This document shows, in pieces, positions 7,151 to 14,434 of a DNA stretch of 64,000 nucleotides. The notes beneath the pieces are model-generated. The model made no database searches. It was not told the DNA's origin and saw only the letters and a program-made list of their open reading frames with translations. This stretch comes from a bacterium (GTDB lineage: Bacteria > Pseudomonadota > Alphaproteobacteria > Rhizobiales > JAKIUO01): contig JAAETJ010000282.1 of assembly GCA_024228495.1 (NCBI GenBank), positions 1-64,000 on the forward strand, in the 5' to 3' direction. Position 1 is the first letter of the stretch; every line of letters starts with the position of its first letter. Made by a program: the position numbers and the translations under genes.

Positions 7151-8725
7151 ATGGCTGCATTCTGGCGTAGGGTTCCCGGATTCTGGCAAAATTTCATTGC
7201 CGGATTATTGATCATCGGGGCACTTTTGAGTCTGGATCGAACCGCCGTTGTCAAACATTGGGAAGACTGGGCCGTCGATATCATGATCCGGCTGAACAGC
7301 TCACTGGATCGTATGACGGGAGAGCGTCGCGGACGCACCGATCTACAATTTACCTTTTTGGACATGGACGAACATTCATTTCGCGACAAGAGCTGGAACG
7401 AACCCTTCCATGTGCCTCGCGACAAGGTGTTGAAACTGATAGAGTTTGCGGTCGAGGGCAAGGCCTCGATTATTGTCGTTGATGTAAATTTTAGCAAGAA
7501 GGGCACTGATCCTGATGCTGACAGAGCCCTTGTCGATTATGTTGCCAATTATCCCAGCAGTGCCCCGCCGCTTATTTTGATGCGCGCCAAGCGTAATCAG
7601 GAGGGGAGCGGTTCAGCCGATCTTGGGGAATTTCGGAAAACTATTTTTGCGGGTATAAAGCACTCTAACGTGCATTTTGCGCAGCCATTATTCCGGCGCG
7701 ACAGGCACGATGGCGTGGTGCGAAGCTGGATTTTGTTTGATCAAGGATGTTTTGGTGGACAAGGCCTGTCAGTTCCTTCAGTGCAATTGCTGTCTTATGC
7801 CTTATTGAAAGACCGGCATGGCGGGGGACGACAAAACCTGTTGGATCTTGATGCATCAATGAGTGCCAATGCACCAACCACCTGTAATTCCAGCAAGAAA
7901 TTGAATTATAATTTGCGTCCTGTTATTCTGGGCAAAACGGTTTTCCGTCAGCAAAGGCTTGGCGAGAGGTTGATCTACTCAATCCCGTGGCCAAAATCTA
8001 GTCACGTCTCTTCAGATCTTGCGACCATCCCCGCTGTATTTGTCACTGACCGCGGTTTTAAAAACTATGAAGAGGTCACGGACCGTATCACCTTGATCGG
8101 AGCAAGCTATGGAGCTTCTCACGATTTACATCTGACCCCACTTGGGTTAATGCCCGGAACACTGATCATTCTCAATGCCATCAAATCATTGTCTTTGTTT
8201 GATCAGATACAACCGCCACCGCTATATATTCGTCTGGCTTTTTTGATTACTTTCATCACTGTTCTTAGCTATGTATTCTCGAAATATAGCAATGTTATCA
8301 AACTATTGGTCATCTCGACCATGGTGTTTGTTTTCTTTGTGCCGATCAGTTTCTGGTTTTTCAAATATGGTGTGTGGTTTGATTTCGGCATCTTGTTGCT
8401 AGGCATCAAACTACAGCATACGGCCTCTGAATTTCTCGAGGTGAGGGAGCTTAAGCGCCTGCGCAGTGAATTGCTGGCATTTAAATCAAACAAATCTGTG
8501 TCAGGTGATTCGCAATCAGTCAGTGTGCCTGCCGAATTCAATTATTCAGATCCAGATGAAATGGAAGTGCAAGTGCGTTTAAAGCGTAACAAGGATGGCA
8601 GTTTCAGGGTGAAAGCCTTCCCGGCCGGGCTATCCAGCGCGGAATTCGAGATTGCTCCCCAAGGACTGAAAAAGAAACAGAGTGGCTATGTCCTTGATTT
8701 GAAACGCCACGGCTCCTCGTCTTGA
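7151..8725 (+). CDS. CHASE2-domain membrane sensor protein
   Basis: A 524-residue membrane protein. One N-terminal transmembrane helix (about 13-29) is followed by a large periplasmic CHASE2 domain (about 36-345; hallmarks HWEDWAVDIMIRL, IIVVDVNFS, ITLIGASY, MPGTLIILNAIKSL) and three closely spaced helices (about 350-411). That is the standard CHASE2 topology. The output end is unusual: instead of a kinase, cyclase or GGDEF domain there is only a cytoplasmic tail of about 110 residues, first helical (FLEVRELKRLRSELLAF), then beta-rich with a charged end. The frame extends to a TTG at 7136, but ATG at 7151 has GGAAGGG 6 bases upstream and is the better start. The preceding gap of about 200 bp from the caspase may contain its own promoter. 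CHASE2 ligands are generally unknown. Confidence 0.85.
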   Translation: MAAFWRRVPGFWQNFIAGLLIIGALLSLDRTAVVKHWEDWAVDIMIRLNSSLDRMTGERRGRTDLQFTFLDMDEHSFRDKSWNEPFHVPRDKVLKLIEFAVEGKASIIVVDVNFSKKGTDPDADRALVDYVANYPSSAPPLILMRAKRNQEGSGSADLGEFRKTIFAGIKHSNVHFAQPLFRRDRHDGVVRSWILFDQGCFGGQGLSVPSVQLLSYALLKDRHGGGRQNLLDLDASMSANAPTTCNSSKKLNYNLRPVILGKTVFRQQRLGERLIYSIPWPKSSHVSSDLATIPAVFVTDRGFKNYEEVTDRITLIGASYGASHDLHLTPLGLMPGTLIILNAIKSLSLFDQIQPPPLYIRLAFLITFITVLSYVFSKYSNVIKLLVISTMVFVFFVPISFWFFKYGVWFDFGILLLGIKLQHTASEFLEVRELKRLRSELLAFKSNKSVSGDSQSVSVPAEFNYSDPDEMEVQVRLKRNKDGSFRVKAFPAGLSSAEFEIAPQGLKKKQSGYVLDLKRHGSSS

Positions 8726-9198
8726 AAATATATTTTTCATCGAAGAAGTACCGCAATATGGGCGCAACGAGAGTGATCGGGTTCCTTCGTGACCGGAATG
8801 GTCCGAATGTTTACAGAGTTTTTACCTCAATTCATCATATTTGGTAGTTGAGGATGGTCAGTGTTTCCTCTGTATTGCGTTTTTTCTGGTTGTAGATGCT
8901 AGTTTTTTGTAACTTGTCCGTAATGCCAATTGTGTGTTGCATCAGGTTGAATTTTTAAACAGTATCGTGAGATATGCGAATAATCACCCACCCGGTACGG
9001 GTAACAGGCATTCTTAGAGAATAGCCATATCAAGGTGGATTTAGCAGCATGACGCTCATCTCTGGAAAAACATAGTTTTTTGATCGCACGGTTATGACCA
9101 ATCAATGATTGATCGTGACACCCTCATATAAGTAAGTAAGAACTTGTGGTCTGTTAGGTACCAAGTTGTACCAGCAACAGTAAAACGGAGGGAGCATC
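8726..9198. other. 473-bp gap with an inverted repeat before the 9199 gene
   Basis: No gene can be supported. It is AT-rich and separates the CHASE2 gene from the next transcription unit. The only structure seen is GGTAC (9157-9161) and GTACC (9168-9172), a 5-bp inverted repeat with a 6-base spacer, 26 bp upstream of the ATG at 9199. I see no terminator for the CHASE2 gene and no strong sigma-70 promoter. Confidence 0.4.
9157..9172. promoter_or_regulatory. GGTAC-N6-GTACC inverted repeat upstream of the 9199 gene
   Basis: A perfect 5-bp inverted repeat ending 26 bp before the start codon, where a repressor could block transcription or a hairpin could affect the ribosome binding site GGAGG at 9187-9191. 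Function inferred from position only. Confidence 0.3.
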
Positions 9199-10467
9199 AT
9201 GAGATATGCTCTAGGTACAGTAGGAGTCATTGCAGCGGGTGTTTTGTTATTCGTCTCCGCGGCGATGAACTGGAGTTTCGGGTTTGGTCTCGGTAAGACA
9301 CCACTCGAATCCCAAATCCTTGGCGCAGGTAGCGTCGGGGCCGATGTTTTAAAAGCCTTGATACCATTCCTGGTATTATATGCGATGAAACATCGTTCAT
9401 GGATGCAGGCGATGGCCGGTATCCTTGTGTGGACAATCTGCACAACTTATTCACTCACTTCATCCCTTGGCTTCGCAGCGCATAACCGCTCTGATACCGT
9501 GGGTGAACGCACGCTTGCTGCTACGCAGTACGGCGATCTGCGTGAACAGTTGAAGAGTGTGAACGCGAAGCTCGGGTGGATCCCGCAGCATCGTTCAGTT
9601 GCAGAAGTCGATGCAGACATTAATGCGATTTTAGATAAACGCGTTAAAAAGGGTCGTAATCGTGGAAAAACTATCGGACAGGTGACTAAAAACTTCACCA
9701 ACAAGTCTTGGTATTCACGTCATTACGGCGACAAGGTGCTCAATCTTCGCAAAGAACTAGCTATCGCGAAGAATGCTGAAACACTCTATGCCGAAAAAGC
9801 AACGCTTACCGGCAAACTTGAGTATACTAGCACAAAGTCTGTAACGACAGCTGATCCACAAGCTGCCATTCTCACCCAGATTACCGGGTTGAGCATCGAA
9901 AAAGTCCAGCTTGGACTTATCGTATTGCTCTCCTTGTTGGTTGAGATTGGTTCGGGTCTTGGTTTCTTCGTCGTCCTTGGTGGTGACAAAGCCAAAGCAA
10001 TCCAGATCATGGCAAAGGCTGAAGCTAGAGCGCGAGCTAAAGTTGAAGCAGCTGCTGTGAAAACGGTTGAAAAGGTTGAAGCCAAAACTGAACAGAGTGT
10101 TGTCGCTCCCGTCGTCGAGGCCAAATCGGCCCCGGTTGCAAATGACAACATTCCAACTAGAAGGCCAACGGTGCCTCTCATCTCATCAAACGAGTTAAAG
10201 GACTATTATGGTGATCGTATTGAAATGCAGGACGGAACAAGTATTACAGCATCCGCTTTGTATGAAGACTATTGTTCTTGGGCTGAATCCCGTAAAAAAG
10301 AACCAATGACTCTGCCGGCCTTTGGTCGTCAGTTCGGCGAAATCGGTATTCAAAAAGCCAAAATCGCTGGTCGTATAAGGTACATAAATGTCAAACTAAA
10401 ATCGAATGATGTGTCTTTGGAGGTCAACAATTCTTCTAATGGAAGATTGATGGCGGCCTCAGCCTAG
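9199..10467 (+). CDS. Membrane protein with winged-helix-like C-terminus, unknown function
   Basis: I do not recognise a named family. The 422-residue product has three hydrophobic segments near the N-terminus (about 5-25, 49-63, 70-92), a long basic, helical extramembrane stretch (about 100-225), a fourth transmembrane helix (about 232-256, VQLGLIVLLSLLVEIG), an Ala/Lys/Glu-rich coiled linker (about 260-310) and a C-terminal domain (about 335-400). That last domain, with LYEDYCSWAESR, LPAFGRQFGEIG and an RIRYINVKL hairpin, resembles the winged-helix segment at the C-terminus of P4-type phage and plasmid primases. A membrane anchor joined to a DNA-binding-like domain is unusual. ATG at 9199 has GGAGG 7 bases upstream. 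It is monocistronic, ending in a very strong terminator at 10515-10547. Confidence 0.6.
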   Translation: MRYALGTVGVIAAGVLLFVSAAMNWSFGFGLGKTPLESQILGAGSVGADVLKALIPFLVLYAMKHRSWMQAMAGILVWTICTTYSLTSSLGFAAHNRSDTVGERTLAATQYGDLREQLKSVNAKLGWIPQHRSVAEVDADINAILDKRVKKGRNRGKTIGQVTKNFTNKSWYSRHYGDKVLNLRKELAIAKNAETLYAEKATLTGKLEYTSTKSVTTADPQAAILTQITGLSIEKVQLGLIVLLSLLVEIGSGLGFFVVLGGDKAKAIQIMAKAEARARAKVEAAAVKTVEKVEAKTEQSVVAPVVEAKSAPVANDNIPTRRPTVPLISSNELKDYYGDRIEMQDGTSITASALYEDYCSWAESRKKEPMTLPAFGRQFGEIGIQKAKIAGRIRYINVKLKSNDVSLEVNNSSNGRLMAASA

Positions 10468-10514
10468 CCCGAGCTTGCTCGAATAGGCTGCATTGAGCAA
10501 TCGATGTAGACAAG

Positions 10515-10547
10515 ACCGGCGGTTCCCTTGGGAGCCGCCGGTTTTTT
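10515..10547 (+). terminator. Strong rho-independent terminator after the 9199 gene
   Basis: Arms at 10515-10527 and 10530-10542 pair over 13 bp (ACCGGCGGTTCCC with GGGAGCCGCCGGT, one G-U wobble), so the real loop is the few innermost bases, and a run of six T follows. This is the clearest intrinsic terminator in the window. Confidence 0.92.
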
Positions 10548-10754
10548 GCGTTTGCAGCTGATTGTGGATAATTGAAGTTGAATAACCGGTAGACCGGGGA
10601 ATTCGAGGTCCGCGATCGTGCTTGCAGGCATGGGGAACAAAATTTTTGCGATTCCGGTTAAAAATAATGTTGCTGATATGCCTCACATGTTTGGTCTAAG
10701 TTTAAAAAGCATCTTTCTTCAGGCGTTTAGTGCTGATTTAAAGTCTATTGCAAA

Positions 10755-10770
10755 TGCCTATAAATAGGCA
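10755..10770. promoter_or_regulatory. Palindrome TGCCTAT-AA-ATAGGCA
   Basis: Perfect 7-bp arms around a 2-base centre, located 58 bp upstream of the ATG at 10829. Its size and position suit a dimeric repressor operator for the secreted protein-pcs pair; the regulator is not in this window. Confidence 0.4.
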
Positions 10771-10828
10771 CAATGTAACGATACTGGTAATACAAAGCGT
10801 GGCAGAATGTATTCTAACGAGCGGCTCT

Positions 10829-11224
10829 ATGTTCAGAACTATAAATTTGTTGTTTGTTACATTTCTAATGTTTGCTGTATGGGCTGGACCCGGCGCAGCA
10901 TTTCAGCTGTTTGGTGATAATTCTATCGCCCAGGGCACAGGTGATATCAGCGTTCCCTATAAGGTTGAAGATGGATCGAAGAGCGCAGGACAATCCTCGT
11001 TGTCTCTTGGTGATGGTGGCGATCTTAAATCATCGGAACAAGCAGGCTTGAAAATCTGGGTCCCCGGTCTTGGAGTGGTGGGGAAAATGCCCAAGCTCGA
11101 TTTTGGGCTGGAAATGCTCTATGGCGCAGCACAAACCCCAATTGATGCCCCGAGAACGGCTCAGGAATTGGATGAGTTTGAATCCGATTTTGCCATCAAG
11201 GGTACGATCAAACGCAAGTTTTGA
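10829..11224 (+). CDS. Small secreted protein of unknown function upstream of pcs
   Basis: The 131-residue product begins with a clear signal peptide (residues 1-24, MFRTINLLFVTFLMFAVWAG... ending GAA before FQLFG), so it should be exported. The mature part is Gly/Ser/Asp-rich at first, then has a repeated LG/LD pattern (LGVVGKMPKLDFGLEMLYG) and a charged C-terminus. I do not recognise a family. The open frame extends to an ATG at 10748, but that would place 27 residues before the signal peptide, so 10829 is preferred although its ribosome binding site is weak. Its TGA overlaps the TTG start of pcs by 4 bases, implying translational coupling with phosphatidylcholine synthesis. Confidence 0.6.
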   Translation: MFRTINLLFVTFLMFAVWAGPGAAFQLFGDNSIAQGTGDISVPYKVEDGSKSAGQSSLSLGDGGDLKSSEQAGLKIWVPGLGVVGKMPKLDFGLEMLYGAAQTPIDAPRTAQELDEFESDFAIKGTIKRKF

Positions 11225-11916
11225 TACGGGCTCGTAAAGTTGGCGCGATACTCGTGCATCTTTTTACCGCCAGCGGGGTAGTGTGCACTTTGTTCGCTTT
11301 CCTGGCGAGCACCAATCAGTCTGTTGGAGCTTTCTTTTTCTGGCTTGGTTTGGCGCTGTTCATTGATGCGGCCGATGGTCCGTTGGCGCGGCTCGTTGAT
11401 ACCAAAGCGCATTTGCCTCGTTTTTCTGGTGAACATCTCGACCTCATCATTGACTATTTGAACTATGTGGCGCTGCCAGCATTTTTCATTGTGTCCTTAC
11501 CCATCATTGATGGTTCGAGCGGGGTTTTGGCCGCCGCTCTTATACTGCTGACCTCTTTGTTTCATTTCAGTGATACGTCTAGCAAGACGTCTGACGGCTA
11601 TTTTATTGGGTTTCCTGCTATATGGAATATCGTGGTGTTCTATCTTTTCGTGTTCAAATTCGGTGAAACGATAGATCTGATCGTTATATTAGCTTTGTGT
11701 TTGCTGACCTTCTTGCCAATCCGCTGGGTTCATCCATTCCGGGTCAAAAAACTTCGAGTTTTAACAGTGCTGGTGGTTATTTTGGCGTCACTGGCGGCCG
11801 TTGCAACCGTTCTTGGCGAGTTTGATCCCAGCTTGATTGAAACTGCCTTGCTGATTGGTGCGCCTGTGTATCTCGTTGCGGTTAGCCTAAAGCGTAGTCT
11901 GGGTGAGGTGACTTGA
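11221..11916 (+). CDS. pcs: Phosphatidylcholine synthase
   Basis: Integral membrane CDP-alcohol phosphatidyltransferase that condenses CDP-diacylglycerol with choline to give phosphatidylcholine and CMP. The signature lies at residues about 48-76: DG-x2-AR, then G-x3-D-x3-D (DAADGPLAR...SGEHLDLIID), with the longer spacing between AR and G that is characteristic of bacterial Pcs, followed by DYLNYV. Six to eight hydrophobic helices are visible in 231 residues, a normal length. The only start giving the full N-terminus is TTG at 11221, overlapping the stop of the preceding secreted-protein gene by 4 bases; HLFTASG follows 12 residues later, as in the family. Pcs is typical of alphaproteobacteria associated with choline-containing environments or hosts. 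Confidence 0.92.
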   Translation: MIRARKVGAILVHLFTASGVVCTLFAFLASTNQSVGAFFFWLGLALFIDAADGPLARLVDTKAHLPRFSGEHLDLIIDYLNYVALPAFFIVSLPIIDGSSGVLAAALILLTSLFHFSDTSSKTSDGYFIGFPAIWNIVVFYLFVFKFGETIDLIVILALCLLTFLPIRWVHPFRVKKLRVLTVLVVILASLAAVATVLGEFDPSLIETALLIGAPVYLVAVSLKRSLGEVT

Positions 11917-12105
11917 GCGGATGTCCTATTGGCTGGGGATAGTCTCTTTGCATTTTGCCTGACGAATCAGATAGTTTTTTTAAAAGTACTCGTTCAAAAA
12001 GATGAAACAATGAAGCGCTGTACGGCCAGCTAGGTATCGCACGGGTGATGGCAAGTCAAGGTTGGCCGATGCTGAGCCCCGAAAACAAAGGAGTGTAACG
12101 AGCGC

Positions 12106-12366
12106 ATGACCGGGCCACAAGTCCTTGATTTGGCGCGTGAAGCTATTTATGTCCTGCTGCTGGTCTCAGGGCCGATGATGGTGGTTGGACTGGGAGTTGG
12201 TCTGCTTGTTTCCTTATTTCAAGCGCTGACACAGATCCAGGAAATGACTTTGGCGTTCGTGCCTAAAATTGTTGCGATCTTTGTTACACTGTTGGTGAGT
12301 TTGCCGTTTGCCGGTCAAAAACTGTCCAGTTTGATGCAGTCGATCTCCGAACAAATTATCCAGTGA
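12106..12366 (+). CDS. fliQ: Flagellar export apparatus protein FliQ
   Basis: The 86-residue, two-helix inner-membrane component of the flagellar type III export gate, where FliP, FliQ and FliR form a helical complex. The family pattern is clear: helix one (YVLLLVSGPMMVVGLGVGLLVSL), the conserved FQALTQIQEMTLAFVPKI loop, helix two (AIFVTLLVSLPF). ATG at 12106 follows AAAGGAG. fliR starts 19 bases after its stop. fliP is not adjacent here. Confidence 0.95.
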   Translation: MTGPQVLDLAREAIYVLLLVSGPMMVVGLGVGLLVSLFQALTQIQEMTLAFVPKIVAIFVTLLVSLPFAGQKLSSLMQSISEQIIQ

Positions 12367-12385
12367 ATGATATCAACGTAATTAT

Positions 12386-13174
12386 TTGCTAGACGGGAAA
12401 CCTGTTTTGACTCTGAATCTTGATTTTTTGCCCCAGACAGCTTTTGTCTTTTTGCTCGTCTTCGCGCGGATTGGCACGATGGTCATGGCGATGCCAGGAA
12501 TCGGTGATCGAAGCGTGCCGCCAAATATCCGTCTGGTCTTCGCGTTGGCTCTGGGACTGGTATTTTATCCATTGGTGCAAGAGCGCTTTCCCACTATGCC
12601 AACCACACCTGGACCAATGCTTTCTCTTTTTGCGCATGAGCTGATCATCGGATTGGTGCTAGGAATTTTGATCCGTTTGATCTCTGCTGGTGTTCAGGTT
12701 GCAGGGACGATTGTCGGCTTTCAAATTGGTCTCTCGTTTGCAACGAGTTTCGATCCAAACTTTGGTGGCCAGACGAATCTGATCAGTACCTTTTTTGGTA
12801 TTTTGGCCCTGACCTTGATCTTCGTCGGTGATCTGCATCATTTGTTGCTATCCGGTATATTCAATAGCTATACCTTGTTCACGCCGACAATGGCCTTGCC
12901 GGTTGGCGATTTTTCGGAACTGGCGCTTAACCTTGTAGCAGGCTCCTTCAGGATCGCCCTGCAGATGGCGGCGCCATTTATTATATTTGGACTGATTTTT
13001 TATCTGGGGATTGGTCTGTTGGCGCGATTGATCCCGCAAATCCAGATTTTCTTTATCGCCATGCCTGCTAATATTTTTCTTAGCCTCATCTTGTTCTTGC
13101 TTTTGATCTCTTCGATCATGATGGCTTACATGACCTATTTTACAAATAGTCTCGATCATTTCTTGGCCAATTGA
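12386..13174 (+). CDS. fliR: Flagellar export apparatus protein FliR
   Basis: A 262-residue membrane protein with six hydrophobic helices and the FliR signature regions (ARIGTMVMAMPGIGDRSVPPNIRLVFALAL near the start, LIPQIQIFFIAMPANIF near residue 225). It is the FliR subunit of the flagellar export gate. No ATG is available upstream of the conserved region; candidates are TTG at 12386 and TTG at 12407, neither with a convincing ribosome binding site, so translation is probably coupled to fliQ. It is followed 18 bases later by flhB. The gene order fliQ-fliR-flhB mirrors the physical complex. Confidence 0.93.
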   Translation: MLDGKPVLTLNLDFLPQTAFVFLLVFARIGTMVMAMPGIGDRSVPPNIRLVFALALGLVFYPLVQERFPTMPTTPGPMLSLFAHELIIGLVLGILIRLISAGVQVAGTIVGFQIGLSFATSFDPNFGGQTNLISTFFGILALTLIFVGDLHHLLLSGIFNSYTLFTPTMALPVGDFSELALNLVAGSFRIALQMAAPFIIFGLIFYLGIGLLARLIPQIQIFFIAMPANIFLSLILFLLLISSIMMAYMTYFTNSLDHFLAN

Positions 13175-13192
13175 TGCAGGAGGCCTTTGACC

Positions 13193-14260
13193 ATGTCAGA
13201 CAAACCTGACGAAAGTGAAAAAACAGAAGAGCCGACCCAGAAGAAACTGGATGATGCCAAGAAAAAGGGCGATCTCCCCAAAAGCCAGGAGGTCACCTCC
13301 TGGTTCATGATCTTGGCTGCAACATTGTTTATTATGATATTTTCGGAGGATATGGCCATTTCGCTTGCTGGTCTATTGAAGAATTTTCTTGGTAATATGC
13401 ACGAAATGCCAATGGACCAAACCGGCCTGATCGATATAATCTGGCAGTTGCTGATTGCGGTGGTGGCGATTGTTGCTATGCCTTTCATGTTTTTCTGGTT
13501 TGCAGGCGTTGCCGGTAACCTCGTCCAGTTCCCGCCCATTTTCACGACAGAGCCGATCAAGCCGAAATTATCAAAAATCTCGCTCATGGCGGGCGTCAAG
13601 CGAATGTTTTCGGCCACCAGTCTCGTGAATTTTATCAAGAGTCTGATCAAGCTTGTTCTGGTCACGATAGTACTCGCCGTCATCATGGTGCCAAAGCGTG
13701 ATATACTGGATAACACGATCCAGCTTGATCATGCTGATTTGGTACCTTTGCTGCGCGTCTTGTCTTTACAGGTGCTTGGCGGGGTATTGGCAATGCTGAC
13801 GGTGATTGCGGGCCTTGACTATATGTGGCAGCGCCATACTTGGCACAAGAAGCTGAAAATGACACTCAAGGAAGTGAGCGATGAGCATAAGATGCAAGAA
13901 GGCGATCCGCATATCAAAGCAAAGATCAGCGCTATCCGCCGTGAAAAATCTCAAAAACGCATGATGTCGAATATTCCAGACGCTACCGTGATTGTCACTA
14001 ACCCGACTCATTATGCGATTGCTCTGAAATATGAAGAGGGTATGACAGCGCCGATTTGCCTGGCCAAGGGACAGGATCTGGTTGCGCTCAAGATCAGGGA
14101 AGTCGGTAAAGAGCATGATGTGCCGATTGTCGAGAATAAACCATTGGCGCGCGCTTTGTATGCGACCACTGAAATAGATGAAGAAATCCCGGTTGAACAC
14201 TTTAAGGCTGTCGCAGAAGTGATCGGTTATGTACTGCGCTTGCGTGGCAAAAAAGGATAA
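13193..14260 (+). CDS. flhB: Flagellar export switch protein FlhB
   Basis: Inner-membrane substrate-specificity switch of the flagellar type III export apparatus. Four transmembrane helices (about 30-205) follow a charged N-terminus with the conserved EKTEEPTQKKL; the cytoplasmic domain carries the autocleavage motif N-P-T-H at residues 270-273, intact, followed by YAIALKYEEGM and the ENKPLARALY motif typical of FlhB. The frame runs from a TTG at 13187, but ATG at 13193 lies 9 bases after AGGAGG (13178-13183) and is the better start. Length (355) is normal. It is the last gene of the fliQ-fliR-flhB unit; two hairpins follow at 14285-14341. Confidence 0.95.
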   Translation: MSDKPDESEKTEEPTQKKLDDAKKKGDLPKSQEVTSWFMILAATLFIMIFSEDMAISLAGLLKNFLGNMHEMPMDQTGLIDIIWQLLIAVVAIVAMPFMFFWFAGVAGNLVQFPPIFTTEPIKPKLSKISLMAGVKRMFSATSLVNFIKSLIKLVLVTIVLAVIMVPKRDILDNTIQLDHADLVPLLRVLSLQVLGGVLAMLTVIAGLDYMWQRHTWHKKLKMTLKEVSDEHKMQEGDPHIKAKISAIRREKSQKRMMSNIPDATVIVTNPTHYAIALKYEEGMTAPICLAKGQDLVALKIREVGKEHDVPIVENKPLARALYATTEIDEEIPVEHFKAVAEVIGYVLRLRGKKG

Positions 14261-14284
14261 AAAATATCTTGTGCGTACTGCGAA

Positions 14285-14341
14285 AAAGGGTGGGCCCTTT
14301 CCATCCCTAAAATATATACCGGGGTCTAGGGGCTAGTCCCC
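14285..14341 (+). terminator. Tandem hairpins after flhB (possible terminator)
   Basis: Two stem-loops are seen: AAAGGG/CCCTTT at 14285-14300, and GGGG-T-CTAG with CTAG-T-CCCC at 14321-14341. Neither is followed by a good T-tract, so intrinsic termination is uncertain; they may be RNA-stabilising hairpins. Confidence 0.35.
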
Positions 14342-14434
14342 AGCGCCGTCAATGCAGGACATTTCATTTGCCCTTTGCAGTGAATCAATTCTAAAACACA
14401 GGCTGACCGAATAACAAAACGAGCAGGATACCTA

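Larger units (their letters stand above)
10468..10828. other. Gap holding a terminator and a palindrome
   Basis: A 361-bp gap. It contains the terminator at 10515-10547 and the palindromic element at 10755-10770, listed separately; between them I see no gene. An in-frame ATG at 10748 exists for the next gene but would add 27 residues before its signal peptide and is not used here. Confidence 0.5.

Noticed and set aside
2228-10467. Known antiphage caspase systems (for example CHAT/gasdermin or TIR-linked)
   Set aside because: The caspase and its partners have signal peptides and no gasdermin, TPR-CHAT, TIR or STAND NTPase partner is present, so a cytoplasmic antiphage abortive system of the known types is not supported.
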